Of a DNA stretch of 64,000 bases, positions 63,883 to 64,000 are shown piece after piece (positions within the stretch are counted from its first letter, which is position 1; each line of letters starts with the position of its first letter). Below the pieces are notes generated by a model. The model searched no databases. It had not been told where the DNA came from and saw only the letters and a program-made list of their open reading frames with translations. A program made the position numbers and the translations under genes. Location of the stretch: NCBI RefSeq assembly GCF_000478825.2, contig NZ_CP007542.1, forward strand, positions 2,790,001 to 2,854,000. Direction: 5' to 3'. The DNA comes from Synechocystis sp. PCC 6714 (lineage in GTDB: Bacteria > Cyanobacteriota > Cyanobacteriia > Cyanobacteriales > Microcystaceae).

Positions 63883-64000
63883 TTAGCTAGCTTGGGGCAA
63901 CAGGTTCAAGAAAGCATCAAAATCCGCCAAGGCTTCCTGGTACTGGATTTTAGCCTGGGAACTATTCCGGTCTTTGGCCGCCACATCCAACCGTTCTAGG
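63883..64000 (-). CDS. psbQ: Photosystem II protein PsbQ (CyanoQ), C-terminal part
   Basis: The minus strand is open from the window edge to TAA at 63883-63885 and encodes the last 39 residues, including LERLDVAAKDRNSSQAKIQY and DFDAFLNLLPQAS. This helical end matches cyanobacterial PsbQ, a lumenal lipoprotein that stabilises the oxygen-evolving complex. From memory psbQ neighbours ureD in PCC 6803 (sll1638/sll1639), which fits the order here. The identification rests on this short segment plus context. Confidence 0.75.
   Translation of the reverse strand, partial: LERLDVAAKDRNSSQAKIQYQEALADFDAFLNLLPQAS

Noticed and set aside
1-64000. CRISPR arrays, rRNA genes, prophage or integrase genes
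   Set aside because: None was seen: no regularly spaced repeats and no phage structural or integrase genes; only IS630-type debris and two miniature elements.

Overview
The window is chromosomal DNA of a unicellular cyanobacterium of the Synechocystis type, very close to but apparently not identical with strain PCC 6803. The grounds are the gene content (ccmN, btpA, psaA/psaB, the ndhF3-ndhD3-cupA-cupS operon, cpcE, hoxW, psbQ, a two-subunit phaE/phaC PHA synthase, pirin divergent from a LysR regulator), very frequent GCGATCGC (HIP1) octamers, and protein sequences that match remembered PCC 6803 proteins closely but not exactly (PhaE differs at many positions). Strain assignment is from memory and could not be checked.

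Layout. 1-14996: the 3' end of ccmN (carboxysome), a zinc-ribbon/pseudokinase/PP2C protein, a membrane protein, L-2-hydroxyglutarate oxidase, a secreted CHAT protein, a Ycf45-type ATPase, thiE, btpA, tRNA-Arg(CCU), a lipoprotein, a conserved unknown, a flavin oxidoreductase and an RluA-type protein that lacks the usual catalytic Asp. 15001-15240: an IS630/Tc1-type transposase remnant. 15395-35065: pirin/CDGSH operon and divergent LysR regulator, mutS2-pphA-ABC1 kinase run, a PIN toxin-antitoxin pair, small cyanobacterial proteins, an orphan permease, ddl, an ExoD-like gene, clpS, hoxW, rpsF, a FAH-family hydrolase and cpcE. A complete GRRM-type radical-SAM/glycine-rich-peptide cluster follows (grrM, an unknown 122-residue protein, two grrA precursors, grrP), then cobI.

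35147-35823 is a decayed Uma2-family gene split by a 91-bp miniature inverted-repeat element flanked by TA; a second copy lies at 60489-60585 beside gad. 35837-54312: ribF, livF, an 8-Cys ferredoxin, glmM, a DUF4090-like protein, psaB and psaA with an HLR1-like promoter element, a degenerate NUDIX protein, the low-CO2 NDH-1 CO2-uptake operon, and phaC/phaE. 54531-64000: comM/yifB, tRNA-Leu(UAG), ygfZ, a zinc-ribbon FHA protein, minC-minD-minE, gad, a nitrilase-family amidohydrolase, ureD, and the 3' end of psbQ.

Functional themes are photosynthesis and CO2 acquisition (ccmN, btpA, psaA/B, ndhF3 operon, cpcE, psbQ), phospho-signalling (two PP2C phosphatases, an FHA reader, an ABC1 kinase-like protein), cell division siting (minCDE), and carbon storage (phaE/C). 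The most unusual unit is the GRRM cluster. In its two GrrA precursors nearly every Trp and Phe of the Gly-rich tail begins an aromatic-X-Asn/Asp triplet, as expected for a substrate of a cyclophane-forming radical SAM enzyme.
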